Source of the DNA: Ashinkailepas kermadecensis
Lineage: Eukaryota > Arthropoda > Thecostraca > Neolepadidae
NCBI GenBank assembly: GCA_034440615.1
Contig: JAOTOM010004680.1
Coordinates: 98,501-162,500, forward strand
Length of the DNA: 64,000 bases
Direction of reading: 5' to 3'
Part shown: one piece after another, positions 12,638-24,314 of the stretch
Layout of the letters: every line of letters begins with the position of its first letter
Numbering within the stretch: position 1 is the first letter of the stretch
Translations under genes and position numbers: made by a program
The notes under the pieces: model-generated
Seen by the model: only the letters and a program-made list of their open reading frames with translations
Told to the model about the DNA's origin: nothing
Databases searched by the model: none

Positions 12638-12889
12638 GCCACTGACCAGGCCAGATCCCTCCTGGAGACCGTGGCCTTCAGCAATCATCCAGCAGCCTTC
12701 AATGGTTCGCTCTCCATGGCGACAGTGTTCCTCCCGCCGGGCGAGGAGGTGGCTATGCGGAATCAGGCGCCTCAGCCAGTCTCAGCTCTCGTGCGTGTCG
12801 CCCACCAGATTCCACTGGCACCCGGAACGGCCAGGAATAGTCCGCACCGGAGGATTTATGTGGAGACCGTCCCACCAGCTGAGTTATGA
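12638..12889 (+). CDS. Possible terminal coding exon of an unidentified protein
   Basis: A frame of 83 codons from GCC at 12638 to TGA at 12887-12889 looks more protein-like than its surroundings. It has mixed composition, many C/G third positions, and stretches such as SLLETVAFSNHP and SLSMATVFLPPGEE. A possible splice acceptor is CTACTGCAG at 12629-12637, with a pyrimidine run (CTCTCTCTCTGACT) about 40 bases upstream. There is no in-frame ATG at a sensible place, so it would have to be an internal or last exon. No AATAAA signal is evident soon after the stop. I do not recognise the family. It could be a chance open frame or a pseudogene fragment. Confidence 0.28.
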   Translation, partial: ATDQARSLLETVAFSNHPAAFNGSLSMATVFLPPGEEVAMRNQAPQPVSALVRVAHQIPLAPGTARNSPHRRIYVETVPPAEL

Positions 12890-13904
12890 CGCTGAATGGT
12901 GAGACGGGACGTCTCCTTCTTTCCGTCCAGTTTCAGTTAGTTGGTTGACTGCCGAGGGCACTTTGCCCGGGAGAGTCTACGTCTGACTGAGATACTGGAC
13001 CAAATGAGTACTGGAGCATCGTAAAAGCCACGGTGTAGCTGATGCAATACACCTTTGTATTGTTCATCCCAGTCACACACCTCTGCTTCCTCAGGCTGTG
13101 CTGTGGTGTGGTAAAAAGCTACCATGTTGAACAGGCTTCCTGTAAGGTGAAAGGGGAGAGATTCGATTCCCCAAAACGTTCAGTGCAAGGGTATTCCGGC
13201 CGCCAATGCATTACTTCCAGGGAATTTTAATGGCCAGCGTCATCACTTCCACCCTGTTTGAAATGCCGCCTAGGCTTTGGTGACTTGTCCCAGATTCCAT
13301 TGCGTGTTGTAGCAATGAGCGGACAAACAGCAACTAAATACCAGACTTGACCTCATCCGGCTGATGCGATTTGTCAGACTTGGTGTGCACAGATTGAGAC
13401 CCTCTTTTCTTGCTCGCCTAGATCTGCAACTCAGTTAGATGGCAAGCCAGAGTGCGTGAAACGCTAGGTGAATGCAGTGGCGTTCGAGAACAACTCGACA
13501 CGGTGCGTAGAATATCTATTATTGCTTCGGTGTATTTATGGTGACGATTTTCTTAATTGTTCTCGGCATCAAGGGCCATTTAATCAAGCAGTGTTAATCG
13601 TCTTGAATTTATTTTACTGGAGCTCAATGACCAATAGCAGCCCCACCCACACTTGTGCAGCCTTTTCGGGTTATTCAATGCCAAATTCTGGGGAAACTGC
13701 CCACTGATAATCCAGCCACAAGCTGATGATAATCACCGACAGCATCACTTCTGTATCACACAGCAGTCAGCAACATACATGCAGCTGTTTCACATACACC
13801 TATTGCATGATTTCCATCGAATATATGATAAAAATAGGCGTTACATATCATGCTAAATGTGTTTGTGTTTTCACAGACAGCTATTGAAAAAAGCAACACA
13901 TATA
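12890..13904. other. Spacer, nothing recognised
   Basis: No gene, RNA gene or clear repeat. A tRNA B-box-like GATTCGATTCC occurs near 13160, but without a matching A box. Confidence 0.45.
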
Positions 13905-14095
13905 GGCGACCACGTTAGAAACTGAGAATGCGGTGCTGTTGCTTGTGGCTTTCCGACGCACTAAGCAGCTCAGGCCATACGGCGTCGCCCGCCTCTCATC
14001 CTGGCAGGGAGGACGAGCACCGCGGGGATTCGAACCTCGTACCTCTAGTTTCCCAGACATCCTGTTTAACCAGTGAGCTACCAACGCCTTGAAAT
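13905..14095 (-). mobile_element. tRNA-derived SINE
   Basis: On the minus strand the segment starts GGCGTTGGTAGCTCACTGG (A box) and has GGTTCGAATCC (B box) about 35 bases later, near 14028-14038. The tRNA-like T stem and acceptor stem do not pair, so it is a SINE head and not a tRNA gene. The body continues to lower coordinates through a CpG-rich part. Ends are approximate because no target duplication was found. Confidence 0.6.
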
Positions 14096-15774
14096 CCCTG
14101 GTTGATGGGAACAATAAGCATTGCAGTGAAAAACTGGTACATCACGCTACCAGTGTACACCTTCTTGTAAACGTTTATACGTCACTGGTCAAGGTGATAG
14201 ACATTTTACAATGCAGCTTTACATTCCTGATGTTGAGTCAAATAATGCTTGTTCCCACGTCCATTCTGACACTATCAAGGTACAACAATAATGGCATAGG
14301 CTTTGACGGGATGCCTTGGTATACCTGCGTATGCATGATATACAATCCGCGGTGAACTAAGTAAATACAAATGTTCCCTTCCTCATGAATTGGAGCAGAA
14401 TTGCACCCGAGTTTGTCCGTCACAAATGTGCTAGTGGTGGCTTTTGTAATTATTGCGATGAAATTATGTTTTAAAGGATACTAGTTTTGTATAATACCAT
14501 TCATGAGAATTACGGAGCTAAATAAGACACGTTGCAATTCGCCGATTTACTGCACTGCGTAATATTGGTCGGCCGAGGCGCTACCTCTGCGTCATATGCG
14601 TAGCACGGCTGTAAAACTAAAACAACAGCTTGTTGTTGTTATTTTTAGTTAATCACTTGGCCATCAACATCAAGTTTGTTGTTTTATCCGTTTTTGATTG
14701 GCATTCCCTGCCTAATAACCTATACGATATAAGTAATGATATTCCATTTCAATTTAATTTACAACCAAGGCTTAAGCTGCAAGCACCCAAATGCCCAAAG
14801 CCCAATAAAGTACAAAACATGTATTGACATCCTGACAACGTATTGCACACCACATTTGAATATGTAGGTGAGAGCCCGGATCATGTTGAAGTAGCAACTT
14901 CACGCAAGGACATTATGCACAACTCTGCATTAAATAGTTGCTTGGAAGCACCTGGGACAAAAACTGGTGCTGTATTCCAATTCAATGGCTAAGATGCCCC
15001 CGAGATGCTGGGATCAAATCATCCATAATCGACTTATTTAAATAGCTAAGATGTCTTTGGAACAGCAATGCATGGGCATGTTAGCTTCTTTGGAATTGCC
15101 CTAAAACATCAAACACTATCCTCTTTTGTTCAGTTTGTGAATATGAGCTGCAAGAACGTGCAAATTCTTTGAATAAATGTCAGATGTGTTCAATCATAAA
15201 ACATAACTCCGGGACCTGACATGACTTGGCACGTTTTTAACAAAGCATTGCCACACATTTACAATACACCTTTACCTTTTGGTGTGCAAATTCTTAGCGG
15301 AATATGATGATCGCTTTGGAAGATGACATTATAAACATCATGTGGTTTGTAGCAAACTTCCTGCGCTGGCGCGGGCTGTCGTTGGAGCGACTTGGTTTCG
15401 TCTTTGAACTGGTATATGCTGGCATCACTTTGACAGTTGCACCTGTAAGACTACTTCCCCATACGCTTGATTCTGAACATGTGCTAGATCTGGCTGGTCA
15501 GATATCGCCTTTTCGCGCGCACATTCAAAACCGCCACGCCTGCGCTGAGGTGGGGGTGGAGGGAATGGGCACCCTGCTCCCGCTCCTCCTGGCGTATACG
15601 AAGCTAAGTGTATAGTAGGGCAGCCATCTGCAATGGGGCCACTAGCGATACATATTAAATGTCCTGATCGGTAAACCTGCTATAATGTCCTGCTTGGACA
15701 TTTAAATGTGGGAGGCGTACAGACATCGGCCATGTCGGACAAACGTGTTCCCGACGTGGCCGAGCAGAACAGCC
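14096..15774. other. Spacer, nothing recognised
   Basis: About 1.7 kb of AT-leaning unique sequence. The longest open frame is about 100 codons (15304-15615, plus strand) and has no recognisable motif. Confidence 0.5.
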
Positions 15775-15950
15775 ATGGGGCCATGATCGATGCAGACCGT
15801 GACCGAGCTGTGGAGCTGTAGCCGATGCAGACCGTGACCGAGCCGTGGAGCTGTAGCGATGCAGACCGTGACCGAGCCGTGGAGTTGTAGCCGATGGAGA
15901 CCGTGACCGAGCCGTGGAGCTGTGGCCGATGCAGACCGTGGCCGAGCCCA
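15775..15950. repeat. 35-bp minisatellite
   Basis: Four to five copies of a unit containing GATGCAGACCGTGACCGAGC and CGTGGAGCTGTAGC. The core ACCGTGACCG is also the core of the 43-bp array at 11213-11940, although the rest of the unit differs. Confidence 0.9.
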
Positions 15951-16812
15951 ACTGGGAATGATGTGGTTCAACTGGCAGTCGTGTGGCTGTGATGTAACCT
16001 TACTGACGTCACAGCACATTTTGCTGAGGTGCGATAATTAATGTTTAATGCTTAATTCAATGTATACATTCCCGGCCGCAATAACCGCACCAGAAGTGAG
16101 GCATCCGTCGACCGATTCTGACATTGAAGCTTGATCTGAAGTGGGTATTCACCGACGACAAGCATTGCTAGACCACATAGTACGCACCTCAATGTGTCAC
16201 AGCCCATCGAAATAATCTCGAAGTCCTCCGCAATACGCAAGAAAATGCCATAGAGTGGCAGATTCTACTTCAACTTTTAATCCCCTTGCTAAATTTAGTA
16301 AACTGTTTCCTTGTCAGTTGCTGACGATATTATATACGTCACCGATATTATGCTTGTAATCATTGAATTTTCGTCCATTTTCATTTTAAGCCAGTGAAGG
16401 TTCCTTTTACCCGTACAATTGGTACCATTTTCGGTGTGCTCTCTCATTAGCTGTTCTGTGCATAATTTGTAAGGTGGTGTATAAGCACAGCCTCGACGCA
16501 AGCAGGTGCTTGCGATGGAGGCAGCAGTATATTTTGCCATTTAGTACTGCATGTTGCATACGGACACAACGCGATATTCTCCACCAACAAAGCTACGATG
16601 TTGTGGCGGAGCCCCTAAGCTGAAATCGCCAAGCGGGTGATTGTCGAGCGGTGCATGCCCAGTCTTGAGGATGAGAATGATTAATTGGGAGCGTCCGCGA
16701 TAAGATCATCGGGACGGAGGGGGGGGGGGGGAGCAGCCGCAAACACGCCGCTCGTGCCGACCGACCAGCGCGTGTGATGACGTCAACGGACGGGGAGCAG
16801 CGGGGCTCCAGT
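15951..16812. other. Spacer, nothing recognised
   Basis: Nothing coding is recognised. A run of about 13 G lies near 16719. Confidence 0.45.
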
Positions 16813-17100
16813 GTGCTACAATGGCTGCGCGTGTTCGGCCACAGTGGGCAGACGGTGCAGTGTTGTGGCAACAGTGCAGCAATGCTGCAGCGATCTACAA
16901 TGGCGGCGCGTGTTCGGCCACAGTGGGCAGACGGTGCAGTGTTGTGGCAACAGTGCAGCAATGCTGCAGCGATCTACAATGGCGGCGCGTGTTCGGCCAC
17001 AGTGGGCAGACGGTGCAGTGTTGTGGCAACAGTGCAGCAGTGCTGCAGCGATCTACAATGGCGGCGCGTGTTCGGCCACGGTGGGCAGGCGGTGCTGCAG
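16813..17100. repeat. 79-bp minisatellite, 3.7 copies
   Basis: GATCTACAAT recurs at 16892, 16971 and 17050, exactly 79 bases apart, with very high identity. Each unit holds TGCAGCA-A-TGCTGCA, a 7-base inverted repeat with a one-base centre. The first copy is slightly diverged (GTGCTACAATGGCTGC). Three overlapping plus-strand frames of 102-109 codons arise because the unit lacks stops. Confidence 0.95.
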
Positions 17101-17769
17101 TGAGCTCAGCTCGGCCTGACTGCGGCTGAGTGTGTCTGCGTGATGATCCCAGTGAGGCTGCAGCCTCCCCCGCTGTTCGCCGATTACCGATGGCTCACTG
17201 AAGGAATATCATTGTGCGAGTCACCCTACTATTATGCATGCACTACCTACTGAAATGCATGTCTCAGGGGTACTTCAAGTTGACATGAGTGGAACACGAT
17301 CGTGTCTATGCTTGGTCTAGGCGCGTGCTATTCTGAGCATGGGCTGACTGGGACCTATGTGCCTGCCCCCCCATTGGTCGATAGTGTTCATGAAAAACAT
17401 ACGGTCGGTGGCAAGCCGAACATTCCAATAACTTCAATTGTGCAGGGGTAGGATAGAAAACGTCGGATTCCTGTCGGTTATAAGCCATACTGTTGTGACG
17501 TTTTGAATAATTTATTGATAATGATTTTCTGCAGATGCTGTCAGTCTTACAGTCTTAACTTTTTTTTGGTGAGAATAAATGTTTTGGCAGCAGATAAAAT
17601 CACAGACGGATGCTGGTTAGCTGCGGTCATCCTGTACAGGTTTCTTACAAATAGGGAATTATCTCTCACAGGTGTATCTTCGTAGGCGAATTTCTATATT
17701 ACCTGTGTCAGACGACGCTGAGTGAAGCTTCCCCTCCTTCTTTTTTGTCGGGCGACGTATAGAGTGTGT
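17101..17769. other. Spacer, nothing recognised
   Basis: No supported gene or repeat. Confidence 0.45.
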
Positions 17770-17848
17770 CGATTTTCACGGGTTGGGTTATCCGTTATGA
17801 AGATGCTCCTCAGTGTATTCGCTCTAATCACTGCGCCACGGACCCCTC
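17770..17848 (-). mobile_element. Weak tRNA-derived SINE remnant
   Basis: On the minus strand GGTCCGTGGCGCAGTGATTA matches the start of a tRNA with its A box. The expected B box position has only a degraded GGATAACCCAACCC. This is probably an old SINE fragment. Confidence 0.3.
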
Positions 17849-18434
17849 GCAACTTGCTAAGTTCCCTGCGGAAGACGCACTACTCCTGCCGCTTACCGAT
17901 GACGAAGCGAGCAATGATCACTGGATTTATGCCATCTCTACTTTTGCCGAGTCTGTGAGTGCGGTCTATGTCGTCGGCTGTGATTGTGACGCCCGCCGTC
18001 CTGGCCACATCCATCACAGTCTTATCCGTAGACTCGATAGCTTCCTGTGGTAAGCCACTTATGTTCAGACATGTACGCGTGAATGTTGCTCCAAGTCGTT
18101 CATGAGCTCTTCTACAGCTCTCTCTCTACAGCCCTGTGAGGGCTAATGCAATCCATGGTAATTATTGTCATATAAGCTTCATCGGCGGCTCTAGGTTGCA
18201 TGACGTCACTCACCACTACCGTTGTTCGACCCCCGTGTGTCACCTTCAGCTGTCCTCGGCTACTCGGTATCGCTGGCGGCTCGCTGCCTCACAAGTTCTC
18301 AACGGTGCAGCGCTCCCTCGTGACCGATCGCGGCGGCGGTCAAGGCCATACTTGTGTGCTTGTGTCATCACATGCTATTGAATAATTTTCGGCATGACAC
18401 GCAACTTATGCATGGGTTAGAGTTCCATCATAAT
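17849..18434. other. Spacer, nothing recognised
   Basis: No supported gene. Open frames are under 100 codons and overlap. Confidence 0.45.
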
Positions 18435-18640
18435 GTCCACGGTGGCGCAGCCAGGATTTTTCTAACGGGGAGGGGCCAGACCAAAAAAACGACGAAATAG
18501 AGAAAGCTTCCGGCGCGCGAACCTGGCCGGAACTTTAGCATTTTGCATGGTGAAAATGTCAAAATTTATCACTTGGTCTAGTGTGTTTTTGGGTGTTGGG
18601 AGAGAAGATGCGGACTCCCCTCCCTTGGCTGTGCCTCTGC
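18435..18640. mobile_element. MITE-like element with imperfect inverted ends
   Basis: The left end reads GGTGGCGCAGCCAGGATTTT followed by ACGGGGAGGGG. The right end reads CTCCCCTCCCTTGGCTGTGC, an imperfect reverse complement (CAGCCA plus GGGAGGGG shared). This arrangement suggests a short non-autonomous DNA element of about 200 bases. Similar end-like sequence (CCCCCCACCCTCCC, then CCGTGGCTACACCC) sits alone near 6690-6732. No target duplication is clear. Confidence 0.35.
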
Positions 18641-19169
18641 ATATACATATATTATGTAATACATTCGGTATCCTATACATCCATTTCCCAGTGCATACTT
18701 TTGTCAATGGAACTCATGAGTTATTATAGGGCACATATCAAATTCGCTGAGTCTGCAGCACAATAATGGTCTTGTTGGTAAAATTGATAACAAGTCGTTT
18801 TGAGAGGCATGTCGACATTCACCATGTAGTGGAACCGATTTAGGTATTGTGTTGTAAACAAAACTGCTGAAATATATCCATTGTCCGATCAGTAACACCG
18901 TAGACTCGCTCCATTCAGCGAGGCCCCAAATATATTGATGCGCCTAGTCTGAGATGTGCTATTCTGGTCTAAATCGATTATCATGCCCATCTGGTATGAT
19001 CATCTAAACATGGTAAACCATGTAAGATGGTGGAACTGTTAATTTGGGATTCATAAGTATTTTCAATTTATCGGACCTGTGATGCTTCACACTCTTATTA
19101 AACACTTCACTTCTGTTTCACATTGATCGTTTTTTCAATTTCGTGTTATTCTCATCATTAATTGGATTG
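18641..19169. other. Spacer, nothing recognised
   Basis: AT-rich sequence with no gene or repeat recognised. Confidence 0.5.
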
Positions 19170-19345
19170 TTTTGGGTGGTTCACGACGCGCTTTATGTAC
19201 GATCACGCCCCCCCCCCCCACACACACACACACACTGTTTCATCTGCGGTCCGGGGAATTGGGAGGTGTTCCGATTGGTGCGAGTGTTGAACCCGGGATA
19301 TTCGTATCCAGAGTTTAATACACGAACTACTCGGCCACCCCGCTC
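19170..19345 (-). mobile_element. tRNA-derived SINE, same family as 46166-46349
   Basis: On the minus strand it begins GCGGGGTGGCCGAGTAGTT (tRNA A-box region, Leu/Ser type). A B box, GGGTTCAACAC, follows, and it ends at CATAAAGCGCGTCGTGAACC. The copy at 46166-46349 has the same head and the same 3' end, so the two define one family. This copy has gained a C run and a (CA)n run at 19207-19235. Its target duplication is degraded, which suggests it is the older copy. Confidence 0.7.
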
Positions 19346-20977
19346 CCATGATTATTTTCCAGGTGATGGCTGTCTTCAATCATCCTAAGCCATCTTCCAA
19401 CTGACTTAAGGTGCCACGTTGGAGTTTCATGGTCATCTCCTAACTGACTTCAAGTGCTACGTTGGAATTCCACCTCTTACCATGGCAATTCCCCACGTAC
19501 CCCACATTCCCCATGTATTCTGCCTCATGGAAATTCCCTGGCGATTATCATGGCAATTCACTATGTTCGTCATGCATGTGATAGTATTATTCAAGGGCGC
19601 AGCCCGGGTTCATCAAAGGGTGGGCCAAACCACTCGCAAGGTAAGGCGCGAGGTTTAATGACAGACCGCTGTCAATGAGAACATGAAAATATGTTCTCCT
19701 CCGAGAAGGGGCAATGCGCCGTTCCCTGATTCCACCAAGCGTATTAGCCGCATCCACATCAAGTTTGCTCTAAAATACCGAAAACATCATCTGATCTCTA
19801 CGGTTCTAACCGCATTCAATATAGTTGACATTTTAATAGATTACGATGCATCTGGGTTCGGCCCCGGTCTTTTTCTTTCTGATTTTAGCACAACTTTTTG
19901 TAAGAATCGCCGATATGTTTTGAGAAAATTGTATAAGCTGCAAGGGCCTCAATGGTAAAAGCCGATATAATTCCATACAGAGCCCATACCCTTTGTTGGT
20001 TGCTTTAGCTGCATTATTCTAGCTCAATTGGGGGTGAAATGTCAGGGTCTTGGACAACGTGTGCTCTGGGATAACGATTCAGGCCGCCAGAAAACAGGGA
20101 AGCCGTAAGACTACATTCCAATGAGTGAAATGACCTACTTTCCACTTAAAGCATGGCAAATAGACACGCAGAGTGAGATATGCTTTACGGGTATGAGATA
20201 AACGCGAGCATTAAATGGCAAAGTTATATTTAGTTGTGATCGCTGCCATCGAAGCGGAGATGCGGTTATGGGCAATATATCAGTCTTAATGGTAGGCTCA
20301 GAGCAGTTCACCGCCATTAGTTCAAGAGCGAAGTGCCCGATTTGTTCCACTGTCGATCTCCACCGGCAATTGTATTGTTTTTCATCATTCACCATTGATG
20401 AACAAAGCCCGAATGTGGCAGCGACTTCTCCGGGTAGGCCAGCAAGCCTGCACCTGAGCACACACTTGTCAAGTCAATGGCCGTGGATGGGCCTGTCAGC
20501 ACTTCAGTGTTCAAACACTTCAATTGTAGGAACATGCTAGTTTTCTTGACGTGGCGACCAGGACTCAAATGCAAATAATGCGTCATTAGTATGCCGTAGC
20601 TGTCTGTGATTGGTGCTCCGACCTCTGAAGTATAATGAAGACGAATAGATCGCATATGAAATGATGCCTGGAGTGGACGCTTGTCAAGCCATCTTGCTCT
20701 TTAAAGGGTGCTTAATTATTCTAAAGCTTCTGCTTCAAACGCTTCGTGTGGCTCGTATGCATTCAAACTAATTGGCACCCGCAATTAGAGATCTGACATT
20801 TGTATAATTTACTAGATGCGCTAGTGTATTGCTATTCCATGGCACTGGAACGTGGGCTGTTTTTAGAGAAGCGTACGGCGTTAGGTGATAATTCCAGGGA
20901 ACAGGTTATCTTCATTTATGTTGCTTGCAACTAATATCACACGCATTTCACGCAGGACGAGAAACACGTTTCCACTC
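19346..20977. other. Spacer, nothing recognised
   Basis: About 1.6 kb. A short duplicated phrase (TAACTGACTT/CAACTGACTTAAGGTGC/CTACGTTGGA type) occurs near 19398-19465. Minus-strand frames near 20135-20655 are open for about 90-108 codons but unrecognisable. Confidence 0.45.
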
Positions 20978-21064
20978 AGATAAACACATCCCCACTCAGA
21001 TAAACACGTCCCCAATCAGAAAAACACGTCCCCACTCAGAGAAACACGTCCCCACTCAGATAAA
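20978..21064. repeat. 20-bp minisatellite
   Basis: Four to five copies of a CCACTCAGATAAACACGTCC unit with single-base variants (AAAAAC, AGAAAC). Confidence 0.9.
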
Positions 21065-22321
21065 AAAGGCTTTCCGTCCAGCTTAAGCTACATCTCGGTG
21101 TCACCATGCCAGGGTGCAAGTATCCATGTCAGTTGTGAGTTAAATTTTGTCCATAATAGCCGTACAATGGCTGACTAATCTTTCCCGTAACAATTGCACA
21201 GGACGTGGTGTGGATAGTCCTGATCTCCTGACATTCTACCCTTTTTGAAGATAATATTTAACCCTCTTAATTTGCAGGAGTTAGATGTTATCCTGTGTAT
21301 TGGTAAGCACATTTACACAAACACAAGTTCGATAAATATGGTGTTGAAGGTGTTATTGATCTGGGAGTAAAGGAAACAATAATAATATAAGCTATATGTA
21401 TGTACAAGAAGAGTTCAAGGGAAAATATTCCCCGCGTTGATTCAATACCAGGATTCGATTCGCTTCGAGGTTTGGGACAGTCACATTTAATTATGCTGAC
21501 TGGAACTAAGGACATAGAAAATGCCAATCTATTCAAATTTCAAGGCATGCTGTGGTCAATAACATCAGCTTTCAGGCCAACTTGTTGGTTACTAACGTCT
21601 TGCTAGAAACAAAGGTCATCACTCTTTGCGATGCAAGGCTTCAGTGTCGCCTGCAGGAAACACATAAAAACTGCCTCCATCCGCAGGGTAGCAGATGTTA
21701 TCACAGGTGGCTTCCCTGCGCCCACATGAAAATGTGCTCGGCAGCCCACCACCATTTGACATAGCGAAATATACATCATTCGTTTTTTATGGGGTAATTA
21801 AAAACAATTAGTCGTGACATCAAGTCAGCGTACTATGACGAGGTTTCAGTATTCAGATTGAGTGTTTGTGTTATTGTTGTGTGTGCTGAATTCGCATACT
21901 TACCGGGTTTGGTGCAGTTAAGATACTCAAATAGTTAACATTCAATGTTTCTTCACGTCCGCAGGTTACGGCGTCTCTCACCGGTGACCTTCCCGAGGTC
22001 AAACGGCATCACTATCCTCACTTGACTCGTGATGACATTTGTGAATAAAACGTGTATTCTGCATATTGACAGTCGGACATTTTACAATCTAAATTCGAAT
22101 TCAAGGATTATTTTACTCATGGAAAATCCAGAAATGTTATTGACATGCTTTTCAGAAGCGATTGTACATTATGCTCGGTGTGAATTTCGAAGGTTTGACC
22201 TAATTTGGCCTTTCAAACATGTCGGTTGCGAGATCCCATGAAATACTGATGGAAACGGCGCCATTAGCCGTGATCGTGCATAAAATGCGTCGTGAACAAC
22301 CCAATAAACAAAACAACAAAA
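21065..22321. other. Spacer, nothing recognised
   Basis: AT-leaning unique sequence with no convincing coding or RNA feature. Confidence 0.5.
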
Positions 22322-22560
22322 AATGTTGACGGAAGTGTACGAATCTAAGCTGAACTGTTGTGCGTAGCTCGCGGCTACACCTTGTTGATGGAAGTGTACG
22401 AACCTAAGCTACACCCTGGTGCGTAGCTTGCGGCAGCATCTTGCTGATGAAAGTGTGCGAACCTGAACTACACCCTGGTGCATAGCTCGCAGCTACATCT
22501 TGCTGATGAAAGTGTGCGAACCTAAGCTACACCCTGGTGCGTAGCTCGCGGCTATATTTT
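22322..22560. repeat. 60-bp minisatellite, four copies
   Basis: Units begin TTG(T/C)TGATG(G/A)AAGTGT and contain AACCTAAGCTACACCCTGG then GTGCGTAGCTCGCGGCTAC. The GTAGC-TCGCG-GCTAC part is a 5-base inverted repeat. Copies are diverged by several substitutions. Confidence 0.9.
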
Positions 22561-22623
22561 GCATTGGTTGGCTATGGCCAAGTTGAAATGGGCGATATCC
22601 TGCGCTAAATATTTGTCATGTTT

Positions 22624-22880
22624 GACATGTCCTGGAGAGTGACTGGATGATATTGACATGTCCTGGAGAGTGACTGGATGATATTGACATGTCCTGGAGA
22701 GTGACTGGATGATATTGACATGTCCTGGAGAGTGACTGGATGATATTGACATGTCCTGGAGAGTGACTGGATGATATTGACATGTCCTGGAGAGTGACTG
22801 GATGATATTGACATGTCCTGGAGAGTGACTGGATGGTATTGACATGTCCTGGAGAGTGACTGGATGATGTTGAAATAATA
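22624..22880. repeat. 31-bp minisatellite, about eight copies
   Basis: Near-identical units of GACATGTCCTGGAGAGTGAC plus TGGATGATATT, each containing the 8-base palindrome GACATGTC. Three minus-strand frames are open across it only because 31 is not a multiple of three and the unit lacks minus-strand stops. Those frames all translate the same SLSRTCQYHPVTLQDM-type motif. Confidence 0.97.
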
Positions 22881-24314
22881 CGAATCGAGAAGCGGCAACT
22901 TTGTTTTGTGACAAATAACGTGCCAGATATTCTCTCGCTGTTCTCTCCCACTTAAAGGTGAAATGGCAGGGGGCGGTGCGACAGTCGTTTCGCCCCCGAG
23001 GGTAACGCTGGTGATGTGTGCCCTGTCGACTACCGGAGCAATGCTATGAGCCTCACTGGACCGATGCACATCACAGGAGTGAAGCATAGTCAGCTCCACT
23101 GCAAACATTGAGCACGACCCTTATGTCATATATGTATAATAATGCTTCAACATACGTAGATGTACAGTGCACTACCTCTGCATGTATATGCATGCCCGGA
23201 TTCGTGCATTCGAATGTCATGACGATGACTTCCCGCCAGAGGCCGTGGCATTTCAGAATCCCTACTGGACCACATCCCAGGCGCGGATCTAGATAACTAT
23301 TCTTTTTACAGTTTGTGCATAAACAAACTATTACTAAACGTAACGACTGGTAGTTTTATACCAGTGAGCATATTCTGCTTGTTTATTTATACGTTCACTT
23401 AGTTGCTGATGAAATTTACGCGTCTTCAGTTCCACGTACTTTATATGGCCTGACTCCGCCGTCCAAGGCTGTGTCAGGCCATTCACCGTCGCCATTGATA
23501 TCACCTGACAGATCACTTATATGGCCTACCATAACAATTACTTCCCACTAGTGGCCGTCGTGAAGCGGGACTATGTCACCGAAGCAGATGTTTGAGTGGA
23601 AGAATGCAAGCTGACCAGGTGCTCGCAATTGGGAGAAGACAGTCGGAGAGGCGGCGCAGTGCAGATTAGACACACGCTTGTCCGATCACGAGACAATTCG
23701 TCCCTTTCATCGGGTCGCAGGGTGGCCTGCAGCCGGACCATCATGTCTGTTGCGTGGTGGATATAATCAGTGCGTGCCGGCGGCTGAAGCAGTGGCTTCT
23801 GGCGATCAGCTGTGAGTCACTTGAGCAGTGACGATGATGGTGATGGCCATCACTGGCCATGGCTCAGTTGGCGACGAAGGTGGCGATGACAACGGAGAAG
23901 CTGGTGGTATCAGGACGGTGGCGGTAGACATAGCGGTGATTCGACACGGGAGGAGACGCTGGTGAGGTGAGGTGAGGTGAAGACACGCTATTATGACAGT
24001 GACCGTGTCAAAGAGGCAACGTGGCTGCGACCTTGTAGAAGAACGCGGAACCATGGCGGTGCCGGTGGAGGTGGCACTATTATAGTAGCGATTGAGGAGA
24101 CGCTGTTCGAGCCGTGACCATGTGGAAGGCGTTGTTATTGTGGCAGCGACCGTGTAGAAGGAGGCGGTACCATCGGCGTGATGGTGGGTGCTGTACTATG
24201 ACAGTTAGGGCGGAGGAAATATTATAACAGTGATAGCGGAGGAAGTATTACTGCCATGACGATGAAGACAGCGATGTTATAGCCGTACCGCTGGTCGGGC
24301 GGCGGCGACGGCGG
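22881..24314. other. Spacer grading into GGT/GGC-rich degenerate repeat
   Basis: From about 23800 the sequence becomes rich in GGTGGCGGT-, GACCGTGT- and TATTATGACAGTGA-like motifs in irregular order. This looks like decayed tandem DNA next to the perfect hexamer array. No gene is recognised. Confidence 0.5.

Noticed and set aside
13100..13200. SINE suggested by GATTCGATTCC
   Set aside because: No A box at the right distance and no element ends.
14019..14090. Functional tRNA gene on the minus strand
   Set aside because: A and B boxes are good, but the T stem and acceptor stem do not pair; better explained as a SINE head. The same reasoning applies to 50427-50500.
22624..22880. CRISPR-like array of 31-bp repeats
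   Set aside because: Units are directly adjacent with no spacers and the setting is a eukaryotic genome; it is an ordinary minisatellite.
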